Made by a program: the position numbers and the translations under genes. A model generated the notes under the pieces. The model did not search any database and was not told where the DNA came from. It was given only the letters and a program-made list of their open reading frames with translations. From the IMG/VR virus record IMGVR_UViG_3300021375_000086, positions 1 to 36,052 of that record: 36,052 nucleotides of DNA; one strand, given 5' to 3'. The DNA is from a virus. Shown piece after piece: positions 20,801 through 30,451 of the stretch; within the stretch, counting starts at the first letter, position 1, and each line of letters starts with the position of its first letter.

Positions 20801-23800
20801 GCATGTGCGCCTTGATCGTCTCGAGATCCGCAGCGAACTCGCCGCCGTCTACGCGAGCGTCCTTGTCAAGTTGGGCAAGCCAGAGATGCCCCGACTCGTG
20901 AAGGAACGTAGAACGATCAGCGGCTTCACCTAACCGGATAACGACGTTGCGGAGCTCGGGGTCTGATAGGTCGATGGAGCCGCGTTCGGGCTGAAAAAAC
21001 GTCTTTGCAATCTCAATCGCGTTCTCGTCGTAGATGACGTAATTGGTGGCTGTGCCGGGTCCGCCGCTAATCTGGTTGGCTTGGTACTTGTGACCTTTGA
21101 TGCCTGCGGCGCTCAAAGCCTTAGAAACTTCGGCATCCCCTCCGTAATATTCTGCCATAGTCCTATAAAAAGACTCGCCTGTAGCTTTATTAATGCGGCT
21201 TTTAGGATCAGCGAACGCAGCGCTAATTGTTCTATTCAAAGTTTGCCCGTCAACCTGCTCCATCCAGTTGTCACTGTGCATGGTGCGACGAAAGTCGAGC
21301 ATAATCTCCTGAACCTTTGGAATCTGCTCGCTCAGCGGCGCGTCCCAGTCCATCAGCTCGTTGTCTTCGGGGATCTCGACTTGGAAGAGTTGGCCTGGAC
21401 GACTAATTTTAATCCCTTGACCAATCATCTTTTCAAGCGCCGATATGTCGTTGTCAAGCGTCCGAATGCGCGACCGAATGCGAATATCGTCTCTAGGCCC
21501 TGATCGTTGTTCATTCCAATCGCGAGCAATGCCTCCCATTTCCTCTAGTTGTGATTGCTTTTCCGAAAGCAGCGATCGAGCAACAGACATCGCTAATTCA
21601 GAATCCGACAACTTTGACCCGAAATCATTATCACGATGGTTAGCCCACCGATCTGCAATTTTTCGCGTCATCGACGTTTCGGAATTACGGCTAGAGTTGT
21701 CTATGCTTATATCCCGAACCACACCTCCAACACTAATTTCCGGTAGTGCTCCAGATAAAGATTGTTGATAGAACTCCGCAATCCCGCGCGACGAGGAGAA
21801 GTACAGCCCCCACCCAAACGCCTGCGCGCCCTCGCCTGTGCCGATGGCGTCCGTCGTGAACTTGTCAAAGCGGTGCGGGCCACCGTGGAAGGCGGGTTGA
21901 AAGAAATACCGATCTTGTGTTTGCAGTTTGGCTATTCGATCTGCTTCGTCTGCGTAAGGAATAACATCAACGCCGTTTTCGCGAAGAATGTTTGCAGATT
22001 GCTCATCCCCTTCTGGAACAAGAGCGCTTTTGAACTCCGACAATTCAACTACGCGCTCTGGCTTTGCCTCAAAATACTCCGAAGGCATGGCCTTTATCTT
22101 TGCAACAAAAGCCATTGCGCGAGCGCGCACGTCGTCTGGGACATTCTCCAGCCAATCACCCCATGAACTATTGCCGCTTGCAATCATTGCAAGCTCATCA
22201 AGGGCTTGCTCTGTTCGGAAGAAAGGATTGTCGCTTTGGTTTTTAAGGTACTCGCTGAGTTCAGACGCGATATCTATTGCTGATGAAGTTGTGCTTTCAG
22301 AAAGCTCGTTCATTTCACTCTTGGAAACGAGCGTATCTCGCGCCGATTTGATGTCTTTAAGAGAACTGAACTTGGAAGCTACACGAGCGCGAAACTCTCC
22401 CGCTCCAGAGATTGTTTGTTCAGTTTGTGATCGGAGCTCACGCTTCATATAAGCGACGACGTTCTTAGCCGTCTCAGGCTGATAGCGCCGAGTGCCGCTG
22501 TCGGTGTATCCCAAGAATATTTTTCGCTGAGGAGTAACTCCAACTCTATCGAAAAAGCCAGTTGACCATTCCGCATATTCTTGTGGCAGGTTTGCTACTG
22601 CCAAAATGACGCTTCTTCTCCAATCGTCTGACAAGCCCTCAAGGTTTGGCAACTCACCTCTTTCGCTAAGAAATCTTGCTTGTACGGCAACCGCTCGGAA
22701 GAAAGCATTCTCGCCGCTAGTTTCTAGCTCTTGAGACGCTTCCCAGGACCGCAAATAAGACCGCTTGTCAGAGTCTCGCTTGTCACCGGACTCATTAAGA
22801 ACCTTTGAAATCTTTTTGTCGTCGCTAGATTTGAACTCTGTAACGATTGACGGGTAGGTCGGGCTGTATGCGTCAAACGGAAAAACCTTATTGCTGCGGG
22901 AAGGCTTGACCATTGACTCGTCAGCAATAAGCGTAATCTCTCCAAACCCAGTCATTGGATTTTCAGCAGAAGATATAGCCATTGACGGCATCGCAAGTCC
23001 GCCAATACTTGCAACTTTGGATAGATTTTTTGCTGACAGATTATGGTGGGCTACAAGAGGTGGGCCTGCTGGATCTTGACTAACACCGGGCTGGTCGAAG
23101 GTGCGGGTAGCGCTCTGCGAGTAGCCCTCTGGATCGTAATTTCGGTGCAGAGCCTCGGCTGCTTCCCGATTCGTAGACACATTCAGATCAATTTCAGCGT
23201 CATCAAGAGCCTTACTCAACATCCTTCTTTCAAGAGTCGCTGCAAGAATCGCTTCTGTCTGCTCTTCAGTCCTTCTCGGAGTACCGCCAATGTCGTCTAG
23301 GATTGCTTCCCACATCTGCTCCGGGTCAGGACGACCATAGGAATCTGCTCCCTCAATACTGACGTAAGGGCTGTCGCTAAAATTCTCAGCAACTTCATCA
23401 ATTTCAGTCATCCCAGGAGCATCTGGATTTCGGCCTACCGATGCCTTTTGAGCATTGCTAGGAGTACCGTCTCCCGCTGCCTCTTTAAGCGCCCGTTTCC
23501 GTTGGCGCTTAGAAAGTCTCTTGCTTCCCTTTTTGCGAGGGTCACGGAAAAGACCGGGTGCGCGTTTAGCCGTGAAATCTGCATTCAAAAACCGCTTGTA
23601 CAGCTCTGAATGGACCCACTTACCTTCACGATAAACATGGGTAGCCACTCCGCCCATGCTTTTGATGAGGCTCAGAACGGGAGTCTTTGGAAGGCCCTTT
23701 AGCTCAGGCTCTCTTCCTTCACGGATATCGTCAAAGAGCTTCTTGTAGGAAGCTTCAACCGCATCGATGTCTACCTCGCGTCCGGCGATAGCGGCTTCGG

Positions 23801-25916
23801 ATTCTAAAGCTTGCAGCCTTGGATCGGGCAACTCCTGACCCGGACCAATGATCTGCGGCATACCCTCTTGAGCAATCAACTGGCTAAGAGAAAGCCCCTT
23901 ACGATCTGCGCGCGCTTCCATTTGAGCGAGGGCGATCTCTGTAAACGCAGACGCTTCTGAGTTTTCATAGGTGCCGCGCAACTGACCCCAGATCATTGCC
24001 GATGCGTCTTCTCGAGCCTGGGATTCAGTCAATGACTCTTGATCTGCGTCTACCTTCGCATCAAGTTCAGCACGCTCGGATTCGGTGAGCTCCGCAAGCA
24101 TTGCTTCGCCGGACTCTTCCAACGCGCCCGAGATGCTTCCCTTAAAAGCGTCCGCCTGCACCGCTGTCATATCTTCGGGAGTGAACCGGACGTGCCTAGA
24201 AATCGCACTCGCTAGCGGAGTGTGGGCCACGTTGAGCATGTAATCTTCAATCGACAGAACGATGTCGTTGCCAGTCTCCGCCGAGTCTTCAATCTGTGCC
24301 TGAAAACCTTCAATGGACGCGATGATCTCTTGAATCGAACGAGGATCTTCAACATTGCCCATAAACCGCTGAACGGCTTCGCTTGAGATGTAGATCTCGC
24401 CCTGCGGATAGCTGCGCTTTACATGATCTGCGTATGCCTCTGGATTCGTCTCCCGCAAGGTAGACTCCGAGGCCGTCTTGTTCATCTTCATCACGCGGCT
24501 TAGGGTTGCCCCAGCCTTCTGGACGCCTGACAGATTGTTCAGATTCTTGACAGCACCACGGACACGATCAGCGTTAAGGCCAAGAGCGCCCGACGTTTCT
24601 GTCAGCGCTTGACCAGTTAAGCCCATGCCGCCGCCGCCCTGAGCGCCAGCAATCGCAGACTCAAAGACTCGCGCCCAAAATGCTTCGCTTCCGTTTAGCG
24701 TGACACTCTCGCCCGTCTCTGGATCTGCAACTTCATGCGTGAAGTTTTCAAAGCCTTCGCCAGAAGCTTTCATAAAGGCACCGATGGCTGTAACGAGAAC
24801 GCCTTCCTGCATTCCCTCCGTGACACCTTCTCTAGCGGCAGAACCCGCGAACGCCCCGCTTAGCCGCATCATCAAACCAAAGACGGTCGGGTTCTGTAGA
24901 GCCTGCTTCACTCCTCCTCGGCTAAATTGGCCGAGCAACTTATCACCGCCCGGAAATGTGCCAACGATTTTGCCGAGTGCGAAAGTCTCAAGAAGACCGT
25001 TCACAGTTCCTACCGCAAGGCTCAGCGCCTTCGCAGTGTCTTGTGGAATCAGTATTCCGTCGGGGCTCGTTAAGTCTTTCAACTCAATAAGCGCTAGACC
25101 GGCTTCAGCCTTTCCTGCTGCATAAACAGCGGACAAAGCCGTACCAGTCCCATACCCATAAGCGAACCCGGACAAGGCCCCTGGGCCAGCCCCAACACCA
25201 CCTGCCGCCGATCCAGCAAGAGCGCCGAGTCCAGCGGTAGCAGCGCCAGAAGCTAAGCCTGCTTCCTGCGCGGATAGAAGAGTGTGCAGAGACAACGGAG
25301 CCATCTCGGCAACTTGTCCGGGGATGTTGAAAACCCACCCGGCGTCTCTGTTTTCCCAACCGAAATCAGGAATCTCTTTCATCTCTCGCTTGACTCGTTC
25401 AATCTCCGCCATTGATACAGGGTCATACCCTTCGCCCTGCCACAAATTTGCGCCAAGCTCTGACAACTCAAGAACTTTTAAGCCTCTGTCTTTGCTGGTC
25501 GCAGTGTCCTTGAATAGCCGCTCGAACGTGCCCATGTTTTCGATGTCATCAAAAGAATCGACAACGTTCTTAGGGTTTGAAAAGGTTCTGGCGGTTTCTG
25601 GATTCTCGAACGCATACCGTCCTGGGTTTAGTTTGCGGATGCGCTCTTGAGATTCTTCAGTTGGGGGCAAGCCAATAGTGAGCGACTCACCAAGACCTGA
25701 AGGTGCGTTTGACGACCTAGCGCTACTAGACCACATGCCCAAGCCTGGAGGCATCCGAGGAACGAAAGGCTTCGGAGTGATTCTGGCCGGAGCAGGTGGC
25801 TCGACAACCTTGGCCTTCGCCACGTTCTGAACGTCTAAGTTCAAACCCGTTGCCGAAGATCCGTCTTGCGTATTTGCCGATGTGTCGAGCTCGCTTGCCA
25901 AGACTATCGACTCCAC
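17817..25916 (-). CDS. giant polyvalent protein (internal virion/ejection protein slot) with ART-like and zincin-like domains
   Basis: 2699 residues, GTG start at 25916, overlapping the previous gene by 13 bases; over a fifth of the genome. It occupies the place of T7 gp16. Visible parts: a Gly/Ala-rich helical region at about 215-275; a polyvalent-protein module with Leu-Val-Ala-His-His-Asn-Leu-Ser (H957) and Gly-Phe-Gly-Glu-Ile-Thr-Leu-Ile-Ala; and an ADP-ribosyltransferase-like module (about 1340-1640) with His-Gly-Gly-Pro-His (H1344) and Gly-Trp-Gly-Leu-Tyr-Phe. The zincin motif His-Glu-Ser-Gly-His is at 1673-1677. Long charged helices follow, and then a C-terminal domain with hydrophobic segments near Ile-Leu-Ala-Asp-Leu-Thr-Phe-Ala-Leu-Ile-Ile-Pro. 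Such proteins are thought to be injected with DNA; I see no transglycosylase. Confidence 0.85.
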   Translation of the reverse strand: MESIVLASELDTSANTQDGSSATGLNLDVQNVAKAKVVEPPAPARITPKPFVPRMPPGLGMWSSSARSSNAPSGLGESLTIGLPPTEESQERIRKLNPGRYAFENPETARTFSNPKNVVDSFDDIENMGTFERLFKDTATSKDRGLKVLELSELGANLWQGEGYDPVSMAEIERVKREMKEIPDFGWENRDAGWVFNIPGQVAEMAPLSLHTLLSAQEAGLASGAATAGLGALAGSAAGGVGAGPGALSGFAYGYGTGTALSAVYAAGKAEAGLALIELKDLTSPDGILIPQDTAKALSLAVGTVNGLLETFALGKIVGTFPGGDKLLGQFSRGGVKQALQNPTVFGLMMRLSGAFAGSAAREGVTEGMQEGVLVTAIGAFMKASGEGFENFTHEVADPETGESVTLNGSEAFWARVFESAIAGAQGGGGMGLTGQALTETSGALGLNADRVRGAVKNLNNLSGVQKAGATLSRVMKMNKTASESTLRETNPEAYADHVKRSYPQGEIYISSEAVQRFMGNVEDPRSIQEIIASIEGFQAQIEDSAETGNDIVLSIEDYMLNVAHTPLASAISRHVRFTPEDMTAVQADAFKGSISGALEESGEAMLAELTESERAELDAKVDADQESLTESQAREDASAMIWGQLRGTYENSEASAFTEIALAQMEARADRKGLSLSQLIAQEGMPQIIGPGQELPDPRLQALESEAAIAGREVDIDAVEASYKKLFDDIREGREPELKGLPKTPVLSLIKSMGGVATHVYREGKWVHSELYKRFLNADFTAKRAPGLFRDPRKKGSKRLSKRQRKRALKEAAGDGTPSNAQKASVGRNPDAPGMTEIDEVAENFSDSPYVSIEGADSYGRPDPEQMWEAILDDIGGTPRRTEEQTEAILAATLERRMLSKALDDAEIDLNVSTNREAAEALHRNYDPEGYSQSATRTFDQPGVSQDPAGPPLVAHHNLSAKNLSKVASIGGLAMPSMAISSAENPMTGFGEITLIADESMVKPSRSNKVFPFDAYSPTYPSIVTEFKSSDDKKISKVLNESGDKRDSDKRSYLRSWEASQELETSGENAFFRAVAVQARFLSERGELPNLEGLSDDWRRSVILAVANLPQEYAEWSTGFFDRVGVTPQRKIFLGYTDSGTRRYQPETAKNVVAYMKRELRSQTEQTISGAGEFRARVASKFSSLKDIKSARDTLVSKSEMNELSESTTSSAIDIASELSEYLKNQSDNPFFRTEQALDELAMIASGNSSWGDWLENVPDDVRARAMAFVAKIKAMPSEYFEAKPERVVELSEFKSALVPEGDEQSANILRENGVDVIPYADEADRIAKLQTQDRYFFQPAFHGGPHRFDKFTTDAIGTGEGAQAFGWGLYFSSSRGIAEFYQQSLSGALPEISVGGVVRDISIDNSSRNSETSMTRKIADRWANHRDNDFGSKLSDSELAMSVARSLLSEKQSQLEEMGGIARDWNEQRSGPRDDIRIRSRIRTLDNDISALEKMIGQGIKISRPGQLFQVEIPEDNELMDWDAPLSEQIPKVQEIMLDFRRTMHSDNWMEQVDGQTLNRTISAAFADPKSRINKATGESFYRTMAEYYGGDAEVSKALSAAGIKGHKYQANQISGGPGTATNYVIYDENAIEIAKTFFQPERGSIDLSDPELRNVVIRLGEAADRSTFLHESGHLWLAQLDKDARVDGGEFAADLETIKAHMREAVGTDDVFSSEFQEQWASWTENYFMRGISPTKALRAVFKKFGAWLTKLYGAMENIPGFQGPLSPEIVEIMDRMFATQEQLKDEQVQREVSDLLVEEKDASKRAGVPAMALSEARGKAREIIENTQWRHLKPHKYRLAAAREGRLALEAAIQDDFAKSSMHKRRQVLNALLESDARRAKENGLKAANFANRLQTKRRLSRIGLAGQEYLQVILGLLNRFDLNVSRTIKEIENRKSLAEFIIERESEYDPIYISDKIRDEAFTKSWKELTIKELSELTDALKNIETIAVRQFEFNAAGQKEMQAEVRASLVDAIKKNATGRDLRKGNARLLDKIKSKFVGAEASLAKVEAIALFLDGLDPNGAWSQKVYQPVSDSVEGRNDLSAEKTEELNALWESYLKPRIEEYSKVFETPFKSKRTGKNVEMNMLEVLSLFLNIGNNGNVQRIEDGNGWKLQDVEAFVFSKMSREDYDFAKEASEIIGSLWPEIAADEARIAGIVPEKVIGRTIKTPFGDFQGAYFPIIYDPFHSMRAEDLNKKSINDGIVNPFASISGRPGAANERMRKVKDRAILFDLSVIPNHIDEIVSKVSTRDTLMQVHKLLKHEDIRRALQETTLGEEYFSLFEPWLMDIANDRVTESANIAGLNSFMKRIRLGETAGALAFRLSTLMGQPLGHSNAYGVARKMIPNYAKYHATVMSNPAFVAREAESVFEESATIRQRIKYIGREARDLSRSVDVGSMSLASKDSSTLAKKAIKGALTTEQKSKEVADFGMRLIGKLQVYSVDLPVYLAVQEAAIQELDMSPKDAQRLAEKVVRISQGGGDTKDLAAIQRGTELSKIFTVFYSYMSAVYNQAVTLGLRTVKDRGKAAILADLTFALIIPGITYDLMKAAMGGRGGPEDDADVVGYLKWLAQIVVSEAMGTVPVVREFAGAVTGQNAFGFEPSLSRAVKNMGTFLGSVREGDIEDAAWESLDVLRSFMYGFPPSYPVDKIEEFLRE

Positions 25917-27508
25917 TTATCTCGGTAGTTAATTCGTGCCTGAATCACGTCGCCACCATAGAGATCGAAATACTCGATGGCTTCCAGCTCTATGTTCTGA
26001 ATAGTCGGAGACACACCTCGTTGCGTAAGAGATTGCAGAATCTCATCGTAGATCGGGGAGTCCTTGTCGCTTGCTTCTTTAACGAAAGTACTGATCTGAC
26101 CCTGATCCAGATCTATGATGTTCGTGATCGTGTTGAAGTATTCGAGGAATCCCTTTTCTTCATAGCTCTCGTTTAGGACCGACTGAAATAGCTGCAACTT
26201 TTCCGTGAAGTTTAACGGGCCGCCTTTATCATACTCCGCAGATAAGATTTGTTTGTACATAGCAACATGCACTCGCGCATTTCTACGGTCGAGATCGGCC
26301 TTGACCGCTGGCAGTAGTTCGCCGGGTGGGCGCATCGTTTGCAGTTGAGTGTCAACGTATTTACGAACAGATGCCGAGTAGCTTGCACCCTGATCCACGC
26401 CATCCACGCGAAGCTCGTCCTGCGCTTTCTTGAGGTCGCCGTGCATGTCTTTGGAGATTTTCCCCGTGGCGTAATCATTCCAAATATCAATTTCTGCAAA
26501 CGCTTTAGGGTTGTCTATCCGCATGTCGCTATATCGTCGCCAAACGACAGACTGGAAATCTTCGTTGACTTCTTCGAGTTTTCCGTCTCGCTTTTCCTCG
26601 ATGTATTTCTTCGCGGCCTTTCGCTCTTTGGGCGTTCCCAGACCACTGTCTACAACATCCATCGCCTGCTGGAATTGGTTATTATCGACTAGATCAAGGG
26701 TCGAGTTCCAAAGCGAATCGGTTTCTTGATTCATACGCTTTGTCTCGGATCTCTCGTTCTCTGTGATTCGGTTTTTTACCCTGGCAACTACATCATCTCG
26801 AAGGTCTGGGTCTTCGATAGCTCTCGCCAATTGAAGTTGCTCTGCATTCGATAAGCTCGCTCCAGTCTCTTCGTCAACCCTAGACATAATGTCGTCGGTC
26901 GTGCTCTGAGATACACGCTTTCGATACTTTTCAGCACCGCGCAGCATGTAATTCTGGCGTTGAGTTGCTGCCTCGCCTTCGTTAATAAACCCGTTGGCAA
27001 CCCCAGATTGTATTAACGATTCAACTTGAGCGTCGGCAATTCTTAAATCTTCTGCGGTAATGTCTGGACGATCCGCCATCGTTAGGTGGAAATTGATCGC
27101 AGCGTCTAGCGTTGAACGACCAGAGTCGATCTGCCGGAGACGGATGCGATGGTTCGACCTGTTTGTGATCTGATCGCCATAACGCTTAGATTGCCTGTCG
27201 AATACTCCAGCAGAGCCGCCTCGGTGCTTGCTTTTCAGCTTTCTCTGTAGAGCGTTTAACTGCTCAGGCGCTTTTTCCAGATCACCCGTTAATGCGATTT
27301 TGTCCGCTTCTTCTTGATACTCTGAGGAGAAGTCCGTTGCTCGACGAGTGCCCTCTTGCTCGAGCCAAGCGTCACCGATCAGCCCAAGACTAGAAACGGC
27401 TGCACCAAGATCACTCTGAGCTGCGCCGATTCCTGCGCCAAAATCAGAAGCCGAAGCTCTTGGCTGGGATACAGGGTTTGGAATAGTGTCTAGGGTCAGC
27501 TTAGGCAT
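25904..27508 (-). CDS. internal virion protein (T7 gp15-like position)
   Basis: A 534-residue protein. ATG 27508 (Met-Pro-Lys-Leu-Thr-Leu) is preferred to an upstream TTG at 27520; it overlaps the previous gene by eight bases. After a short Ala/Gly/Ser N-terminus it is nearly all charged alpha helix, with repeated Gln/Asp/Glu/Arg heptads and no hydrophobic segment. This matches the style of T7 gp15-like ejection proteins that form the trans-envelope channel. Specific homology is not visible by eye. Confidence 0.7.
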   Translation of the reverse strand: MPKLTLDTIPNPVSQPRASASDFGAGIGAAQSDLGAAVSSLGLIGDAWLEQEGTRRATDFSSEYQEEADKIALTGDLEKAPEQLNALQRKLKSKHRGGSAGVFDRQSKRYGDQITNRSNHRIRLRQIDSGRSTLDAAINFHLTMADRPDITAEDLRIADAQVESLIQSGVANGFINEGEAATQRQNYMLRGAEKYRKRVSQSTTDDIMSRVDEETGASLSNAEQLQLARAIEDPDLRDDVVARVKNRITENERSETKRMNQETDSLWNSTLDLVDNNQFQQAMDVVDSGLGTPKERKAAKKYIEEKRDGKLEEVNEDFQSVVWRRYSDMRIDNPKAFAEIDIWNDYATGKISKDMHGDLKKAQDELRVDGVDQGASYSASVRKYVDTQLQTMRPPGELLPAVKADLDRRNARVHVAMYKQILSAEYDKGGPLNFTEKLQLFQSVLNESYEEKGFLEYFNTITNIIDLDQGQISTFVKEASDKDSPIYDEILQSLTQRGVSPTIQNIELEAIEYFDLYGGDVIQARINYRDKWSR

Positions 27509-27929
27509 TTTTAACAGCAAGGCTCCCTAGTTGACCTGCCCCACGGAGCACGGACGAAGCGATACCCATGCGTGACGCAGCCCTCGCGGTATCACCGCGC
27601 ATTTTATAGATCTCAGCTTCTATCTCGCCAGCGTCTCGAATCATTCCGATTTGTCGAATGTTTTGAAACTGGCTTTCGGCAATTTCCACAAGCGGAGAAC
27701 CTGAAAGCCGTACTCCTGACTTTGCAACCTGTGTGATATTTGTCGATCTTTGAAGTCGCGACCTTCTGATCTGGGCTTCGATCGCCATGCTCGTCTCTCG
27801 CCGAGACATCTCTGCATTGAACTTGGCCGCTTTCTCCGCAGCCTTGCCAGCCTGAGCTTGGCCGAATGCGCTCGTTACCAACCCAGCCGTCATTAAGCCA
27901 TAAGTTGCGGGAAGAACGTAATCGGCCAT
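27501..27929 (-). CDS. internal virion protein (T7 gp14-like)
   Basis: A 142-residue protein joined by TGATG to tail tubular protein B. Residues 8-25 are a small-residue hydrophobic helix (Tyr-Gly-Leu-Met-Thr-Ala-Gly-Leu-Val). A long Ala-Glu-Lys-Ala-Ala-Lys-Phe-Asn-Ala-Glu helix follows, with Gln-Val-Ala-Lys-Ser-Gly-Val-Arg-Leu-Ser-Gly-Ser-Pro in the middle, and it ends Leu-Arg-Gly-Ala-Gly-Gln-Leu. Proteins of this plan follow gp12 in T7-type phages and reach the outer membrane during ejection. Confidence 0.8.
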   Translation of the reverse strand: MADYVLPATYGLMTAGLVTSAFGQAQAGKAAEKAAKFNAEMSRRETSMAIEAQIRRSRLQRSTNITQVAKSGVRLSGSPLVEIAESQFQNIRQIGMIRDAGEIEAEIYKMRGDTARAASRMGIASSVLRGAGQLGSLAVKNA

Positions 27930-30451
27930 CAGATCACTTCCGTATTCATATCAGGCATGATAGCAATTACCGTACACGGCAAGGGCTGATCGTGAGCGAT
28001 TGCAACTCGACCCTCACGCTCCCACCCGCTAGGCATTGAAAGCGCCGGGGTATCTCCCGAAAACAAAGGCACGAACGAATCCATCAAGTCGGCTGTATCG
28101 CGCAAATTATGCTCGTCCATTGTCGTGAAGTTTGCTCCGTACTTGATGCCCTCACCAGTATCTTTGAAACGCATTACCAACTTTGTAATCCGCTTCTTTT
28201 TGCCCTGAGCGGTGCCCTGGGGGTTGCCCCCTTCAAGGCGCATTGTCTGAAGCTGAGCGTCAGGCAGCGCTAGGCCCACTTGGGCCTTCGTTACTGCGGT
28301 GCTCAATGTGATTGAACCACCCGCAACCACTTCATCGGGGTACACGATGCCATCGCCTAAAACCTTCACAGTCTCGCCTTCGAGATGGTACAAGCCAGTA
28401 ATCGTAACGGTCGAAGCGCCCGAGTAAGTCAGCCCATCATCGACAAAGAACGCATCGGGGATAGACCCATTTTCCGCAAAAGGCTTCTCAAGGAACTCGA
28501 TGTGCCGCACTGTTGCGCCGTTTACCGTGCGAGACGTGATTGCCCAAAGCTGATCTTGGTCCCCGTCCGGGTGAGGAATCACTGCGATTGATTCAACCGT
28601 TGCATTCGTGCCGCCAATCGTATGCTTGGCCCACGCAATGACTTCCTCGTCACTGATATACGTCAGCGAAGCCAGCGAACCATCCGACAACACGCACCAC
28701 AAGAGACGCAAGGGTGACGACTGATAAGCCATTTGCACAACGCCAGGAGTCAGGATGTCGTAACTCATCTGCGTCAGATCTGGGGCAGTGTAATTACCGC
28801 TCTGTAAGCTAGGCACGAGCTCGTGAAGTCGGAACTTCGCACGCTGCACAAAAAGCAAAGCCGAGTCTATAAACACCGGCTGGACATTCTCAGCGGCACC
28901 GTAGTTTGATCGACGGCGCACTCGGATGTTTGATGGCGTAATGGCTTGCTCGGCATTGCCGGCATCCGCTGTAAACTCGCCGCCCTTGGTGCCAATGATA
29001 AGCACGTCTTGACCGCTTAACCATTCAATCGAGTTAATCTTGTCTGATGCCAGGGTAAAGACAAGAGAGGAATCATCTTCGCCAGCGACTACTTCAAAGT
29101 TTTCGTAATCGCCCGTTTTACTAGCCCACATAGTCTGCGGGTCTTTGCTTGTGCCACCAAACCAAAGCCGATCTTCGTAAAACGAAACAGATCGCGGATA
29201 GCCAAACTCTGCATTCCATGCGCCAATAGCCCATCGAGGAGAAGTCAGCGCGTCAAACTCTGTACCTCCATATTGGGTTTTTGCCGGGTTTGTAGTTGAC
29301 ACCCTAAACGGGAAATCCTCAACAACATCGACTGTGCAAGTCGCCCCACCAACCGCTGTAATTTTAGCGTAGCCCGCGCCGCGATTGTAAAACTCCCACG
29401 GAACTCGCTTGTCTTTTACCACTCCGTCCGACTTTTCGTGAGAAGGAGGCTCGTTGCCAGACGCCGTAGTGGGAATACCAGTTAGCGAGTACACCCGACC
29501 CTCGTAGTAAGCCTGAACTCCTACGTTGGCAGTGCCAACTCGAGGCTCAATGCCTCCGGCGACGTTGACGTTAGCCTTCCATTTAGGCAGATCGGCTTCT
29601 ACCAAATGGCTAATACGAACGTAGCTACCAACCATTCCACTAACGAATATCGAACCCGCACCCGTCGCTGTGATTGTGCGACTAGATCCAGTGTTTTCGC
29701 TAATAATCATCGTCTGATCGTCGTCGAGATTTTCTTCGCGGAACGGAGGCCAATCAAAATCAATCGCTTCCGAAGTCCATTCAATATCTGAAGTGCGAGA
29801 AATCTTGTGCGGCGGATGGTTCCCGTGCGCCAAGTAGACCACATCAGCCGACTGCACGAATGAGATCTCGTCTAGTTCAGCCTCAAGCCACGGCAGCGAG
29901 TTCGACGCCACGCCGTCAGTGATTTCGTAGACGCGCGCAGCAGTGCCACCAGCGCCCGTAGCTCGCCCTGTGCCGTCTTCGCCAGACAACTCATAAGTGT
30001 TGGTGGCTTGGTTAGCTACAGTAAAGTAGCGGTCATTGAGCTCCGTCATTGCGGAACCCGTGATAAAGACCTGATCGCCGTTTGCAAATGGGTGACTCGT
30101 GTCAGCGCAGACCACTGGGTTAGCCGCAGTGGGCGAACCCGTGAAACTCTGAGCGGCTTCGAGTACGGTTCCAGAGTCCTTGTAGACCCGAAGATACCCC
30201 TCGCCGATCTCCATGATGTAAGCCTGCTCGCGCGAAAATTCAAACGGAATGATCCGCGTCTTCTTGCTTGAGTCCTTCACCGGCTTCACATGCCGGAAAC
30301 CACTGCGCTTGATCGCTGGGCCTTGGTATGTCGGGATGAAGTTCTGGAGCTTGTTGCAGCCGGTCTGATACCGAGCAAGGTCGGAACGTCCCTGCAATCG
30401 AGGCCCGAGCTGCCCGCCGTTAAATGCGTATTGAATAAGCGAAGACTTCAC
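27929..30451 (-). CDS. tail tubular protein B (T7 gp12-like)
   Basis: 840 residues, forming the distal nozzle of the short tail. GTG 30451 is chosen because it shares a base with the TAG of the previous gene (TAGTG), and the product then begins Lys-Ser-Ser-Leu-Ile-Gln-Tyr-Ala-Phe-Asn-Gly-Gly-Gln-Leu, the family N-terminus. The open frame extends to a TTG at 30472. The N-terminal Gly-Arg-Ser-Asp-Leu-Ala-Arg-Tyr and Tyr-Gln-Gly-Pro-Ala-Ile-Lys-Arg-Ser-Gly-Phe segments are typical. The long central part is beta-rich, with Arg-Leu-Trp-Phe-Gly-Gly-Thr. Confidence 0.9.
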   Translation of the reverse strand: MKSSLIQYAFNGGQLGPRLQGRSDLARYQTGCNKLQNFIPTYQGPAIKRSGFRHVKPVKDSSKKTRIIPFEFSREQAYIMEIGEGYLRVYKDSGTVLEAAQSFTGSPTAANPVVCADTSHPFANGDQVFITGSAMTELNDRYFTVANQATNTYELSGEDGTGRATGAGGTAARVYEITDGVASNSLPWLEAELDEISFVQSADVVYLAHGNHPPHKISRTSDIEWTSEAIDFDWPPFREENLDDDQTMIISENTGSSRTITATGAGSIFVSGMVGSYVRISHLVEADLPKWKANVNVAGGIEPRVGTANVGVQAYYEGRVYSLTGIPTTASGNEPPSHEKSDGVVKDKRVPWEFYNRGAGYAKITAVGGATCTVDVVEDFPFRVSTTNPAKTQYGGTEFDALTSPRWAIGAWNAEFGYPRSVSFYEDRLWFGGTSKDPQTMWASKTGDYENFEVVAGEDDSSLVFTLASDKINSIEWLSGQDVLIIGTKGGEFTADAGNAEQAITPSNIRVRRRSNYGAAENVQPVFIDSALLFVQRAKFRLHELVPSLQSGNYTAPDLTQMSYDILTPGVVQMAYQSSPLRLLWCVLSDGSLASLTYISDEEVIAWAKHTIGGTNATVESIAVIPHPDGDQDQLWAITSRTVNGATVRHIEFLEKPFAENGSIPDAFFVDDGLTYSGASTVTITGLYHLEGETVKVLGDGIVYPDEVVAGGSITLSTAVTKAQVGLALPDAQLQTMRLEGGNPQGTAQGKKKRITKLVMRFKDTGEGIKYGANFTTMDEHNLRDTADLMDSFVPLFSGDTPALSMPSGWEREGRVAIAHDQPLPCTVIAIMPDMNTEVI

